From NCBI GenBank assembly GCA_031291675.1, contig JARLIO010000062.1, positions 83,013-147,012 on the forward strand: 64,000 bases of DNA. Reading direction: 5' to 3'. The position numbers and the translations under genes were made by a program. Positions within the stretch are counted from its first letter, which is position 1; each line of letters starts with the position of its first letter. Under the pieces are notes generated by a model. That model was not told the DNA's origin. It did not search any database and saw only the letters and a list, made by a program, of their open reading frames with translations. Positions 1-7,138 of the stretch are shown here, piece by piece. This stretch comes from Azospirillaceae bacterium. GTDB taxonomy: Bacteria; Pseudomonadota; Alphaproteobacteria; Azospirillales; Azospirillaceae.

Positions 1-6
1 GCCGCT

Positions 7-915
7 TCAATCGCGCTGATGTCCTCGTCCGTCAGCAGAATTGAGGCTTCGTCGTGCCAGGACTCGCTCAAGGCAAGCATGCGCCGCAACGCGGTTGCTG
101 GTGGCAATTGCGGCAGGCTCGCCGATGACAGCGTTGCTGGTGGAGTGGCGGGGCCGGGGCTGACGGGGTTGGCGGTTCTGTCGCTGGGGCGAGATTTGGG
201 CCGGGATCTGGGGTTGAGGGCTGCCGGGGCCAAAGAATGGGGATGATGAGACATGGTGGCAGGTTTTTCTTTCACGCAGCAGCCAGAGCCGCCAGGCGGC
301 GGAGATGTCGCGGTGGTGTCGTCCCTGGGCGCGGCTGGATTGGCGGAATTTCTCGGTAATGATCGTCAGGTCGGTGAGATCCGGGCGTTGCGTGTTGGCA
401 TAAGCGAGATCGGCTGGTGAGGGTTGCCAGTCGTTCAGGGTTGGCGGTGCCGGGGGCGATGCGCCAGAGAGAGATGTTGAATCTGAAAATTGGTTCTGTT
501 CTGTGTCAGCGGGCAGACAGGGTTGGGAGTCAGAGGACTGACTCTTCAGGTCCGGACCTGAAGGCGCTGGCGCTGCGGATGGCGCGGTTTCGGCGCCCGG
601 GTCCGGTGAGATGTGGCCATCAGAACCATAGCCGGTCAGTCGGTAGATCCAGGCGCCGGTCGCGCCGGTCCGGCGGCGGACGCGGGTGATCAGACCGGCG
701 GCGCTGAGCCGGTCAAGTGCCGCCAGCGCCCAGGTTCGGGTCCGTCCCAGCGACTGGGCGATGGTGGCCGGATGCGGCCAGCATTCGCCGGTCTGATGAT
801 GAGCAAAGGTGGCCAGTGAGCACAGAACAGCGATCTCGGCCGGTCCGACACCCGGTCGGCCAAACCAAGACGCATAAACAATGCCGTACCGGCCCCGTCC
901 GCAATGCGGGTCCAT
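7..915 (-). CDS. Winged-helix DNA-binding protein near the plasmid origin
   Basis: The N-terminal ~100 residues form a winged helix of the type found in plasmid-encoded HTH_36/MarR-like proteins: a helical segment (VGPAEIAVLCSLATFA), a recognition-helix stretch (PATIAQSLGRTRTWALAALD) and a wing (RVRRRTGATGAWIYRLT). The rest is low-complexity, rich in Pro, Ser and Gln, with a basic tail. I chose the ATG at 915, preceded by a GGGGA ribosome site; ATGs at 963 and 969 in the same frame have none. The protein is about 302 aa. It lies downstream of repA in the same direction, so a role in control of replication or copy number is plausible but inferred. No enzymatic motif is seen. Confidence 0.7.
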   Translation of the reverse strand: MDPHCGRGRYGIVYASWFGRPGVGPAEIAVLCSLATFAHHQTGECWPHPATIAQSLGRTRTWALAALDRLSAAGLITRVRRRTGATGAWIYRLTGYGSDGHISPDPGAETAPSAAPAPSGPDLKSQSSDSQPCLPADTEQNQFSDSTSLSGASPPAPPTLNDWQPSPADLAYANTQRPDLTDLTIITEKFRQSSRAQGRHHRDISAAWRLWLLRERKTCHHVSSSPFFGPGSPQPQIPAQISPQRQNRQPRQPRPRHSTSNAVIGEPAAIATSNRVAAHACLERVLARRSLNSADGRGHQRD

Positions 916-1089
916 GGTGCGATTCCCCGTCAGATGGGTGAGGACGAACCGCAGGCCAAGCATCCCCATTCACGAACTGCCAGATTCGTGCTTGAGGGAA
1001 CGAGTCGACACAGGTAGAGTATGAGATGGATCTGGCGGTGAAATCAGATCTCGGTTCTCAGCCTGGGCCTCTCAGCCTGCGAGAACACC

Positions 1090-1117
1090 AAGGCCCGCCC
1101 TGCCAGGGGTGGGCCTT
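1090..1117 (-). terminator. GC-rich hairpin downstream of repA
   Basis: An 11-bp stem (aaggcccgccc / gggtgggcctt, one G-T pair) closes a 6-nt loop in the gap between the stop of repA and the next gene. No clear T-run follows on either strand, so termination is inferred from stem strength and position. Confidence 0.45.
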
Positions 1118-1236
1118 CGGCGTTTCATAAGGTTATTCAGGTCAGAAGATCGCGAAGCGTCTCGCTCATCCGTGGTTTTTCCTGTCGTTGTTTTTCCGGG
1201 TTTGTGGTTGTCCCTGTCGGTTTGCCGCGGACGGGA

Positions 1237-2268
1237 TCACGACGTGACCAGCCGCGGCGCTGCCAACTGAGGGGTTGCCGGTCGCCACACATCGGTCCGG
1301 TTGCGCAGCGCACGGCGATGCCGTTCCGGTCCGTTGGGGGTCGCGACGGTGATGAAAGCCCGCTTGAGTTCGGCGGGGTCGGAATAACGCATCAGCAGGC
1401 CCTCGTCGGTCAATTCAACATTGGCCTCGGGATAGGCGCGCAACGCCGAGCGAATGCTGGCCTCGAAGGTTTCGCGGAATTTGCTCGGGCTTTCCTTGTT
1501 GCCGAACTGGGCCACCAACGATTTCCAGCGCGTCAATTGGGAATCACCCGGGGTGATTTCGGGCAGCCGGTAGCACAGATAGACAAACAGATCGATGGCC
1601 ATCGCGGAATGACTGACTTCGGCCAGACGACTGGTCGGGATCGGGATCGAATCCCGACTGGTGAAGCGGTCATAGGCGCGCTGGGTCAATTCCAGGCCCA
1701 AGGGCCAGCGAACCTTGCCCAGTTGCCCGGTGGCATATTGTTCCAGATCCCCGGTGCCGAAGGCCGCGGACTCGATCAGCTTGTCCGATTTGAACAGGTC
1801 GAGATTCTCGCCCTTGAGGAACATCGAGAACAGCGAGAAGGTCAGCCGCACCAACTGGTCCTTGGCCTTGGCCGCACCCTCCCCTTTGGCATTGATACCG
1901 ACACCGCGCAGCCAATCCTCGATGCGGCCGATCTCCAGCCAGCGGTCGCCGGAGCTGCGCAGCGGATCGCGGGCCTGGGTCGTCATCCAGAGGATCAGCA
2001 GGCGCGCCTTGGGTCCATAAGGCACGCCGACCATCAAAGAGGTCCCGTCCGGCAGGGTTTGTTCCGGAACGGTGACATTGATCGAGAACGTGCCGTCGTT
2101 GCGGGCAAAATGGTTGCCGGCCCGTTGCTTGATCGGCAGACCGGCGACGCAGAAGCTGCGGTGCAGGAAGGAAATGTCGATCCGTTCCCCCGACGTCGCC
2201 GGGGGGTTGTTGAGCGACAGTTCAAGTTGTCGCACCAGTTTCTCATGGGCCGTCACGTCTTTGATCAT
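1237..2268 (-). CDS. repA: Plasmid replication initiator RepA (RepA_C family)
   Basis: This 343-aa protein resembles plasmid-encoded RepA initiators of alphaproteobacteria (RepA_C family). Recognisable stretches are ISFLHRSFCVAGLPIK near the N-terminus, VGVPYGPKARLLILWMTTQA, the arginine/lysine-rich KAKDQLVRLTFSLFSMF, and DLFVYLCYRLPEI. The start ATG has a strong AGGAGG site just upstream. Directly upstream lies an array of 20-bp iterons, the expected binding sites for such an initiator. The protein would bind the iterons, melt the AT-rich spacer and recruit the host replisome, and iteron titration would control copy number. Family role is established knowledge; action at this origin is inferred from adjacency. 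Confidence 0.88.
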   Translation of the reverse strand: MIKDVTAHEKLVRQLELSLNNPPATSGERIDISFLHRSFCVAGLPIKQRAGNHFARNDGTFSINVTVPEQTLPDGTSLMVGVPYGPKARLLILWMTTQARDPLRSSGDRWLEIGRIEDWLRGVGINAKGEGAAKAKDQLVRLTFSLFSMFLKGENLDLFKSDKLIESAAFGTGDLEQYATGQLGKVRWPLGLELTQRAYDRFTSRDSIPIPTSRLAEVSHSAMAIDLFVYLCYRLPEITPGDSQLTRWKSLVAQFGNKESPSKFRETFEASIRSALRAYPEANVELTDEGLLMRYSDPAELKRAFITVATPNGPERHRRALRNRTDVWRPATPQLAAPRLVTS

Positions 2269-2327
2269 GGCCTGACCTCCTGTGCCAATTATTGCAGTGT
2301 TGCCGTTGGCGATCCACTGGCGGTGTG

Positions 2328-2483
2328 TCCGTAATCCGAGGGCTAAGGGAAAAAAGTGATCCGAAATCCGAGGGTTAAGCGGAATCCGTCCGAATTCAGA
2401 GGGCTAAGGGACCCGGCGGCGGCGCTTTGCGAGGGCTAAGCGCGGAGCGGCGATGTCCGGTCGTCCGAAAACCGAGGGCTAAC
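2328..2483 (+). repeat. Forward iteron array (5 copies)
   Basis: Copies start at 2328, 2360, 2389, 2421 and 2464. The shared core is GAGGG(C/T)TAA. The 2421 copy keeps only the 3' half (GCGAGGGCTAAG); the 2464 copy ends in AAC instead of AAG. Start-to-start spacing is 32, 29, 32 and 43 bp, close to three or four helical turns. Confidence 0.85.
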
Positions 2484-2580
2484 GGGGTTTGCCGACTCAT
2501 TTCGACCGATTTGATCGCAGGAGCAGCTGGCCATCACGACTATAGCGATTGCAAATCAAAAAATTCGACTCCACGGGGCG

Positions 2581-2748
2581 CTTAGCCCTCGGTTTTCGGA
2601 AGCGGGGGGTGCCCTTAGCCCTCGGTTTTCGGAGTGCCGGGTCCGGCTTGACCCTCGGTTTGCGGATCTGGGGCCCTGCCCTCTCCGGAATATCGCGCCG
2701 GTCGCCCCGCAATCGCCTTTTGATTCGGCTTAGCCCTCGGGTTTCGGA
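2581..2748 (-). repeat. Reverse iteron array (4 copies)
   Basis: Reverse-complement copies of the same 20-mer start at 2581, 2614, 2647 and 2729. The first two are identical to each other. The third has GACC in place of TAGCCC-type bases and the fourth differs by one base. The first three lie exactly 33 bp apart, so they sit on one face of the helix. Confidence 0.85.
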
Positions 2749-2798
2749 CGTCACGACCGGAGCCTCTTGACACGCCCCCGGTCGTGACCCGGCGCCGG

Positions 2799-3356
2799 TC
2801 ACGCCGGCTTGACCGGGTAGCGAATCGTGATCACCTCGAGCATCTCCGTCCCGGCCGGCGTCCGGACCGTGACCGTGTCGCCTTCCTGTGCCTTCAGCAG
2901 GGCGCGGGCCACGGGGGAAATCCAACTGATATGGTGGCGATCGGGGTCAACCTCGTCGGCACCAACGATCGTGACCGTGTTCTCGCTGCCGTCCTCGCGG
3001 GCATAGGTCACCGTGGCGCCGAAAAACACCTGGTGGCGCCGCGGCTGCTGGGCCGGATCGACGACCTGGGCGATCTCCAACCGCTTCGACAGGAAGCGCA
3101 GCCGGCGGTCGATCTCGCGCAGCCGCTTCTTGCCATAGATATAGTCGCCATTTTCCGAACGGTCGCCATTGCCCGCCGCCCAGGACACGATGTCGACGAC
3201 GCGCGGCCGTTCAACCCGATGCAGGTCGCGGAGTTCATCGCGCAGGCGCTGGAAACCCTCGGGCGTGATGTAGTTTGCCGTTCCGGTCGGCATTTGCGGT
3301 GCCGCATCGGGCTCATCATCATCGCCATCGCTGTCGCGCGTAAAGGCCTTGCTCAT
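2799..3356 (-). CDS. greB: Transcript cleavage factor GreB
   Basis: This 185-aa protein has the GreA/GreB layout: an N-terminal antiparallel coiled coil (about residues 28-100) beginning with YITPEGFQRLRDELRDL, then an FKBP-like C-terminal domain (about 105-183). The stretch SENGDYIYGKKRLREID is the GreB-type signature. GreB binds the RNA polymerase secondary channel and stimulates cleavage of backtracked transcripts. The N-terminus has an acidic extension (DSDGDDDEPD) beyond the usual start. The gene is beside the replication origin on the same strand as repA, so it is a plasmid-borne copy; whether the host chromosome carries another cannot be seen. Confidence 0.92.
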   Translation of the reverse strand: MSKAFTRDSDGDDDEPDAAPQMPTGTANYITPEGFQRLRDELRDLHRVERPRVVDIVSWAAGNGDRSENGDYIYGKKRLREIDRRLRFLSKRLEIAQVVDPAQQPRRHQVFFGATVTYAREDGSENTVTIVGADEVDPDRHHISWISPVARALLKAQEGDTVTVRTPAGTEMLEVITIRYPVKPA

Positions 3357-3728
3357 GTCCTGTGTCCTGCAACCGGTGGCGCGCTGCCGATCCGCCCTAC
3401 CCGGCCGGTCGTGGCGGCTGCCAATCTGCCAGAGTCGGCAAGCGTGGCGTCGCTGTCAACAGGGACCCGGGCCCGGCACAGGGCAATCGGGTGAAGCCAC
3501 CAGTTGTGGCAATCCCTGTGGCGGCGTAATCGCGGCTTCGAGCCGAGGTCGCACCATAATATCAGATGGCGATGATCATGACATATTGCCGGTAACGATC
3601 GTCGGTGGCTCCGGCCGCGGGCCGGCCGGCTCCTTCGGAGTCCGGCCACACGGGTTTCGACCCGCGTGCCGTGCCCGCGCGTCAAGAGCCCGGGAAGCGT
3701 TGGTTCCATTGCGGGCTGGTATAACGCC
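3357..3728. other. Intergenic region, no gene seen
   Basis: About 370 bp separate greB from the next gene on the same strand. No convincing coding region is present. A short AT-rich patch lies at about 3557-3590 and could hold the greB promoter. The right part holds the hairpins listed separately. Confidence 0.5.
3624..3667 (-). terminator. Double hairpin downstream of coiled-coil gene
   Basis: Two adjacent stem-loops lie 62 bp past the stop of the leftward coiled-coil gene: ggccggctcc/ggagtccggcc with a TTC loop, and cacgggt/acccgcgtg with a TTCG-type loop. There is no T-tract, so terminator function is inferred. Confidence 0.4.
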
Positions 3729-3992
3729 TCACTCCGCGGCGCCCGTGGGCGGTTCGACCAGATCCAGCCGGCGCTTGATGCGATCGACATCGTCGTGGAG
3801 TCGGTCGATTTGCGACTGGACGTGAGCCAGGGTTTCGGCATCGCCGACCTGATCCCGACGCAACCCCACGACAGCCCGCGTCGTGTCGTTCTGGCACAGC
3901 TTCAATTCGGCGATTTCGTTGATCACGCGGTCGAGCTTGGCATCCATGCGCCGCAGATAGACCGAGGTGAGGCTTTCGGGTTCGTCGGTCAT
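3729..3992 (-). CDS. Small coiled-coil protein
   Basis: This is an 87-aa, highly charged protein with no transmembrane segment. Almost its whole length (residues 8-80) has heptad spacing of hydrophobic residues (MDAKLDRVINEIAELKLCQ, then VQSQIDRLHDDVDRIKRRLD), so it is probably a helical homo-oligomer. Such short proteins are common in alphaproteobacteria and have no assigned function. The frame is open upstream to 4277, but the ATG at 3992 (MTDEPESL) is chosen because coding character begins there and a GGAAA site precedes it. Confidence 0.65.
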   Translation of the reverse strand: MTDEPESLTSVYLRRMDAKLDRVINEIAELKLCQNDTTRAVVGLRRDQVGDAETLAHVQSQIDRLHDDVDRIKRRLDLVEPPTGAAE

Positions 3993-4377
3993 GCGGTTTC
4001 CGCGATGTTCAGTCGATATGCGATCCGTTGAATGCGATCGGCGAGGCGATCGATACGGACTTGAGAGCGGGCATCGGCCTCCCCTCGCACGCGCCATCGT
4101 CACCAAGCCATGATAGCCGGGCGGGCAGGACGTGTCGAATCGGGGCTCTCCACTTTCGCCGAAATCGCCGAAGTTGAATCGCAGCCCGCACCCCGGCGGT
4201 TTGCAGCACATGATCGTCTTTGGCCCGCGGGGTTTCGGCAAGTCGTTTTTCGACAACCGTCGGATCCGCGACGGCATGGGCGGGCGGTCAATAAAATTCA
4301 GGGAGACGTTCCTGATGCGCCTGGTGCAGATCGAAATCGCGCGTTGGCGCGATGACGCCCAGGCCCTTGTCCCCCGA

Positions 4378-5397
4378 TCAGGGGGCCGGTGCGGCCGCCG
4401 GAGCGGGCGCGAGCTCGTAAGTCAGCGGCTGGTCGTGCTCGAAGGCCGTGAGGTTGGCCAGCGTCACCCGGGCGATGTCGGACAGCGCTTCGCGGGTCAG
4501 AAAACCCATATGCGACGTCACCAGCACGTTGCGGAAGGTCAAGAGGCGCGCCAGCGTGTCATCGGCCAGGATCTCGTCCGACAGATCGTTGTAGAAAACG
4601 CTGGCTTCGCGTTCATAGACGTCCAGACCGACGCCGCCGATCTGGCGGTCCTTGAGGGCCGCGATCAGGGCATGGGTGTCGATCAGGCCGCCGCGGCTGG
4701 TATTGATCAGGATAACGCCGGGCTTCATTGCCGCCAGCCGCGCTGCGTTGATCAGGTGGATATTTTCGGGTGTCAGCGGCGCATGCAGCGACAGGATATC
4801 GGACTGGGCGATCACCGTGTCGAGCGGCAGGAACGCGATCGGCGGGCTGTCCGGCGCGACCGGCGGTGGAAACGGATCATAGGCGATGATCCGGCAGCCG
4901 AACCCGTGGGCGATCCGGGCGACCTCGCGGCCGATTCGGCCGGCGCCGATCAGGCCGAAGGTTTTGCCGTACAGATCAAAGCCGATCAGCCCCTCGACGC
5001 TGAAATTGCTGTCGCGGACCCGGTTGTAGGCCTGCGGGATGCGCCGCACCAGCGACAGCAGCAGGGCGAAGACATAGTCGGCGACCGAATGGGGCGAATA
5101 GGTCGGAACATGGACCACGCGCAGGCCCAGGCGGTGCGCTGCTGCCAGATCCAGATTGTTGACGCCGGTACAGCGCATCGCGATCAGCCGGGTTCCGCCG
5201 GCGGCGAGGCTCGTGAGCGTCACGACATCGAGCTGATCATTGACGAACGGGATCACCGCGGGGAAACCCTGGGCCAGCGCCGCCGTCGTCGGGTCGAGGC
5301 GCGAGTCCAGGAAGGTCAGCGGGTGGCCGAACGCCGCATTGGCCCGCTCCAGCGCGATACGGTCATAGTCGCGGCTGTCGAAAACGATCGCTTTCAT
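4378..5397 (-). CDS. ldhA: D-lactate dehydrogenase, LdhA type
   Basis: This 339-aa cytosolic NAD-dependent 2-hydroxyacid dehydrogenase interconverts pyruvate and D-lactate. It matches LdhA closely: FVNDQLDVVTL, RCTGVNNLDLAAAHRLGL, the NAD-binding GLIGAGRIGREVA, and the catalytic Arg (NTSRGGLID), Glu (GLDVYERE) and His (VTSHMGFLT). The Arg-Glu-His triad is intact. Translation probably starts at the ATG at 5397 (MKAIVFDSRDYD); the upstream extension in frame is not conserved in character. The C-terminus ends in an Ala/Pro run (APAPAAAPAP). The gene is divergent from the RND operon, and the shared intergenic region contains an R1 repeat. Confidence 0.9.
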   Translation of the reverse strand: MKAIVFDSRDYDRIALERANAAFGHPLTFLDSRLDPTTAALAQGFPAVIPFVNDQLDVVTLTSLAAGGTRLIAMRCTGVNNLDLAAAHRLGLRVVHVPTYSPHSVADYVFALLLSLVRRIPQAYNRVRDSNFSVEGLIGFDLYGKTFGLIGAGRIGREVARIAHGFGCRIIAYDPFPPPVAPDSPPIAFLPLDTVIAQSDILSLHAPLTPENIHLINAARLAAMKPGVILINTSRGGLIDTHALIAALKDRQIGGVGLDVYEREASVFYNDLSDEILADDTLARLLTFRNVLVTSHMGFLTREALSDIARVTLANLTAFEHDQPLTYELAPAPAAAPAP

Positions 5398-5528
5398 GGC
5401 GGTCGGGCCTCCCGGCGGTGTCACAGAGGCTGGGCGCACATGACCCCCGAATCAGGGGCCGACCCGGGCCGCGGCCATCCTAAACCCTGTTGACGCCGGG
5501 GCCAAGGTTGCAGCCGTTCTCATTTCGG

Positions 5529-5671
5529 CTGTCGGCCCGCGGGCTGCCGCCCGCACCCGCTCGGGGTGAACCCCGAATCCCCCTTTCTTTTGACAAAAAC
5601 AAAGGGAGTCCGGGGCATCGCCCCGGTTGGGTTTGGGCGAAAGCCCAACGCTTCGCCGCCAGAATGAGAAC
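5529..5671 (+). repeat. Dispersed repeat R1, copy 1
   Basis: A ~140-bp sequence shared with 16141-16275 (inverted) and 28372-28513. It contains several self-complementary parts in fixed order: gcccgcgggc, cggggtgaaccccg, a cccttt/aaaggg pair around an A-rich loop, cggggc/gccccg, and gttgggtttgggcgaaagcccaac. This copy lies between divergent ldhA and the RND adaptor gene. Confidence 0.8.
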
Positions 5672-5788
5672 GGGTGCCAAGGTTGGTTCTCCGTTGCGGG
5701 TTGCAAAGCACCGTGAGATATTGCCGCCAAACGCGATCCGCGGCGGGCCATCGGGCCCTGGCGTGTGGGGCTGTGTGGATAGGCGGCG

Positions 5789-7126
5789 ATGCGTCGGACA
5801 TGGGTCTTGGGTGGCTGCGCGGCTCTGGCGATCGCGGCCGCGCTCTCTTTCAGCATTGCCACCGGCCGCCTCACCGCGGAACCGCTCGACGCGGGCCGGC
5901 GCTGGCTGGGTGCACGCAGCGGCTGGCTCGCGGCCTGGCTGCTGCTGCCGGTCGCGGCGGCGCCGACGCCAGCACCGGTGATCCCGGTCAAGGTCGCACC
6001 GGTGGCCGTGGCCGATGTGCCGATCAATCTGATGGTCATCGGAACCGTGCAGGCCACCAACACCGTGGCGGTCAAGACCCGGGTCGACGGTGAAATCAAC
6101 CGGATTCTGTTCACCGAAGGCCAGGACGTTCATCAGGGTGACCCGCTGGTGCTGATCGACCCCCGCCCCTTGCAGGCCCAATTCCAGCAGCAGGAGGCGG
6201 CCCACGTCAAGGATCAGGCCCTGCTGGCCGGCGCCCTGCTCGACATGAAGCGCTATGACGAGCTGGTGCAGCGCGATTCGGTGACCCGTCAGCAGGTCGA
6301 CCAGGAACATGCCCTGGTCGATCAATACCGCGCCCAGGTCAAGGCCGATGAGGCCCAGATCGATTACGCCCGCGCCGAGCTGGATTATACCACGATCCGG
6401 GCGCCGCTCGACGGCCGCGTCGGCATCCGTCAGGTTGATCAGGGCAACATCGTCCATGCCGCCGACAACACCACGATCGTCACCGTGACCCAGCTGCAAC
6501 CGATTTCCGTGGTGTTCACCGTGGCCGCGGTCGCGCTCGAATCAACCCGGCTGAGCCTGGGCCAGGTTCATGCCCCGGTGGTCGCGCTGGCCGGCGACGG
6601 CAAGACCGTGCTGGACCGGGGATCGGTCGATCTGGTCGACACCCAGGTCGATCAGGCCACCGGCACCATCAAGCTGAAAGCCAGTTTTTCCAACACCGCG
6701 GTGAGGTTATGGCCGGGTAATTTCGTCAATGGCCAGATCACCGTCGATCAGCGTCATGACGGCCTGACCGTCCCGGCGGTCGCGGTGCGCCATGGCCCCT
6801 ATGGCGACTTCGTCTGGCTGGTCGGCGCCAATGACACAGTGCGCAGCCACCGCGTCACGGTCGGCAGTGCCGTCGATGACCGTATCCTGATCGATCAGGG
6901 GGTGGCCCCGGGTGATCGGGTGGTGATTGACGGCTATTACCGCCTGGACGATGGGGTTCGGGTCAGCATCGAGGCGGCGCCGCCGCCGGCGGAAGAAAAA
7001 CCGGCAGCGGCATCACCTGCGGCGAAACCTGCGGCCCCGGGTACGCCGGCCCGGCCCAAACCGCCCGCCGCGGCGAAGCCCGCGCCCACAGCCCCGACCG
7101 CGGCGAAGCCCGCGGCGGCCCCCTGA
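5789..7126 (+). CDS. RND efflux periplasmic adaptor subunit (MdtA/AcrA-like)
   Basis: A 445-aa membrane-fusion protein. An N-terminal hydrophobic segment (residues 8-26) acts as signal or anchor. Next come a lipoyl/barrel-sandwich half (VKTRVDGEINRILFTEGQDVHQGDPLVLIDPRP, quoted here as its two ends VKTRVDGEI and GDPLVLIDPRP), an alpha-helical hairpin (about 130-200), the second lipoyl half (TIRAPLDGRVGIRQVDQGN), and beta-barrel and membrane-proximal domains. The last ~50 residues are an Ala/Pro/Lys-rich tail. It would link the inner-membrane RND pump to an outer-membrane channel. The two permease genes follow after 12 bp, so the three form one operon. Substrate is unknown. Confidence 0.9.
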   Translation: MRRTWVLGGCAALAIAAALSFSIATGRLTAEPLDAGRRWLGARSGWLAAWLLLPVAAAPTPAPVIPVKVAPVAVADVPINLMVIGTVQATNTVAVKTRVDGEINRILFTEGQDVHQGDPLVLIDPRPLQAQFQQQEAAHVKDQALLAGALLDMKRYDELVQRDSVTRQQVDQEHALVDQYRAQVKADEAQIDYARAELDYTTIRAPLDGRVGIRQVDQGNIVHAADNTTIVTVTQLQPISVVFTVAAVALESTRLSLGQVHAPVVALAGDGKTVLDRGSVDLVDTQVDQATGTIKLKASFSNTAVRLWPGNFVNGQITVDQRHDGLTVPAVAVRHGPYGDFVWLVGANDTVRSHRVTVGSAVDDRILIDQGVAPGDRVVIDGYYRLDDGVRVSIEAAPPPAEEKPAAASPAAKPAAPGTPARPKPPAAAKPAPTAPTAAKPAAAP

Positions 7127-7138
7127 GCGGCGGCGGCG

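Larger units (their letters stand above)
2328..2748. other. Iteron-type vegetative origin (oriV)
   Basis: About 420 bp directly upstream of repA hold nine copies of a 20-bp repeat (consensus TCCGAAAACCGAGGGCTAAG). Five read in the + orientation (2328, 2360, 2389, a diverged one at 2421, 2464) and four in the reverse orientation (2581, 2614, 2647, 2729). The two sets face each other across about 100 bp that contain the only AT-rich stretch here, around 2536-2572, a likely DNA-unwinding element. I saw no clear DnaA box. The open reading frames that cross this stretch are products of the repeats. Confidence 0.85.

Noticed and set aside
2497..2925. 142-codon frame through the iterons
   Set aside because: Its repeated peptide units are the iterons translated; it overlaps greB and has no coding character.
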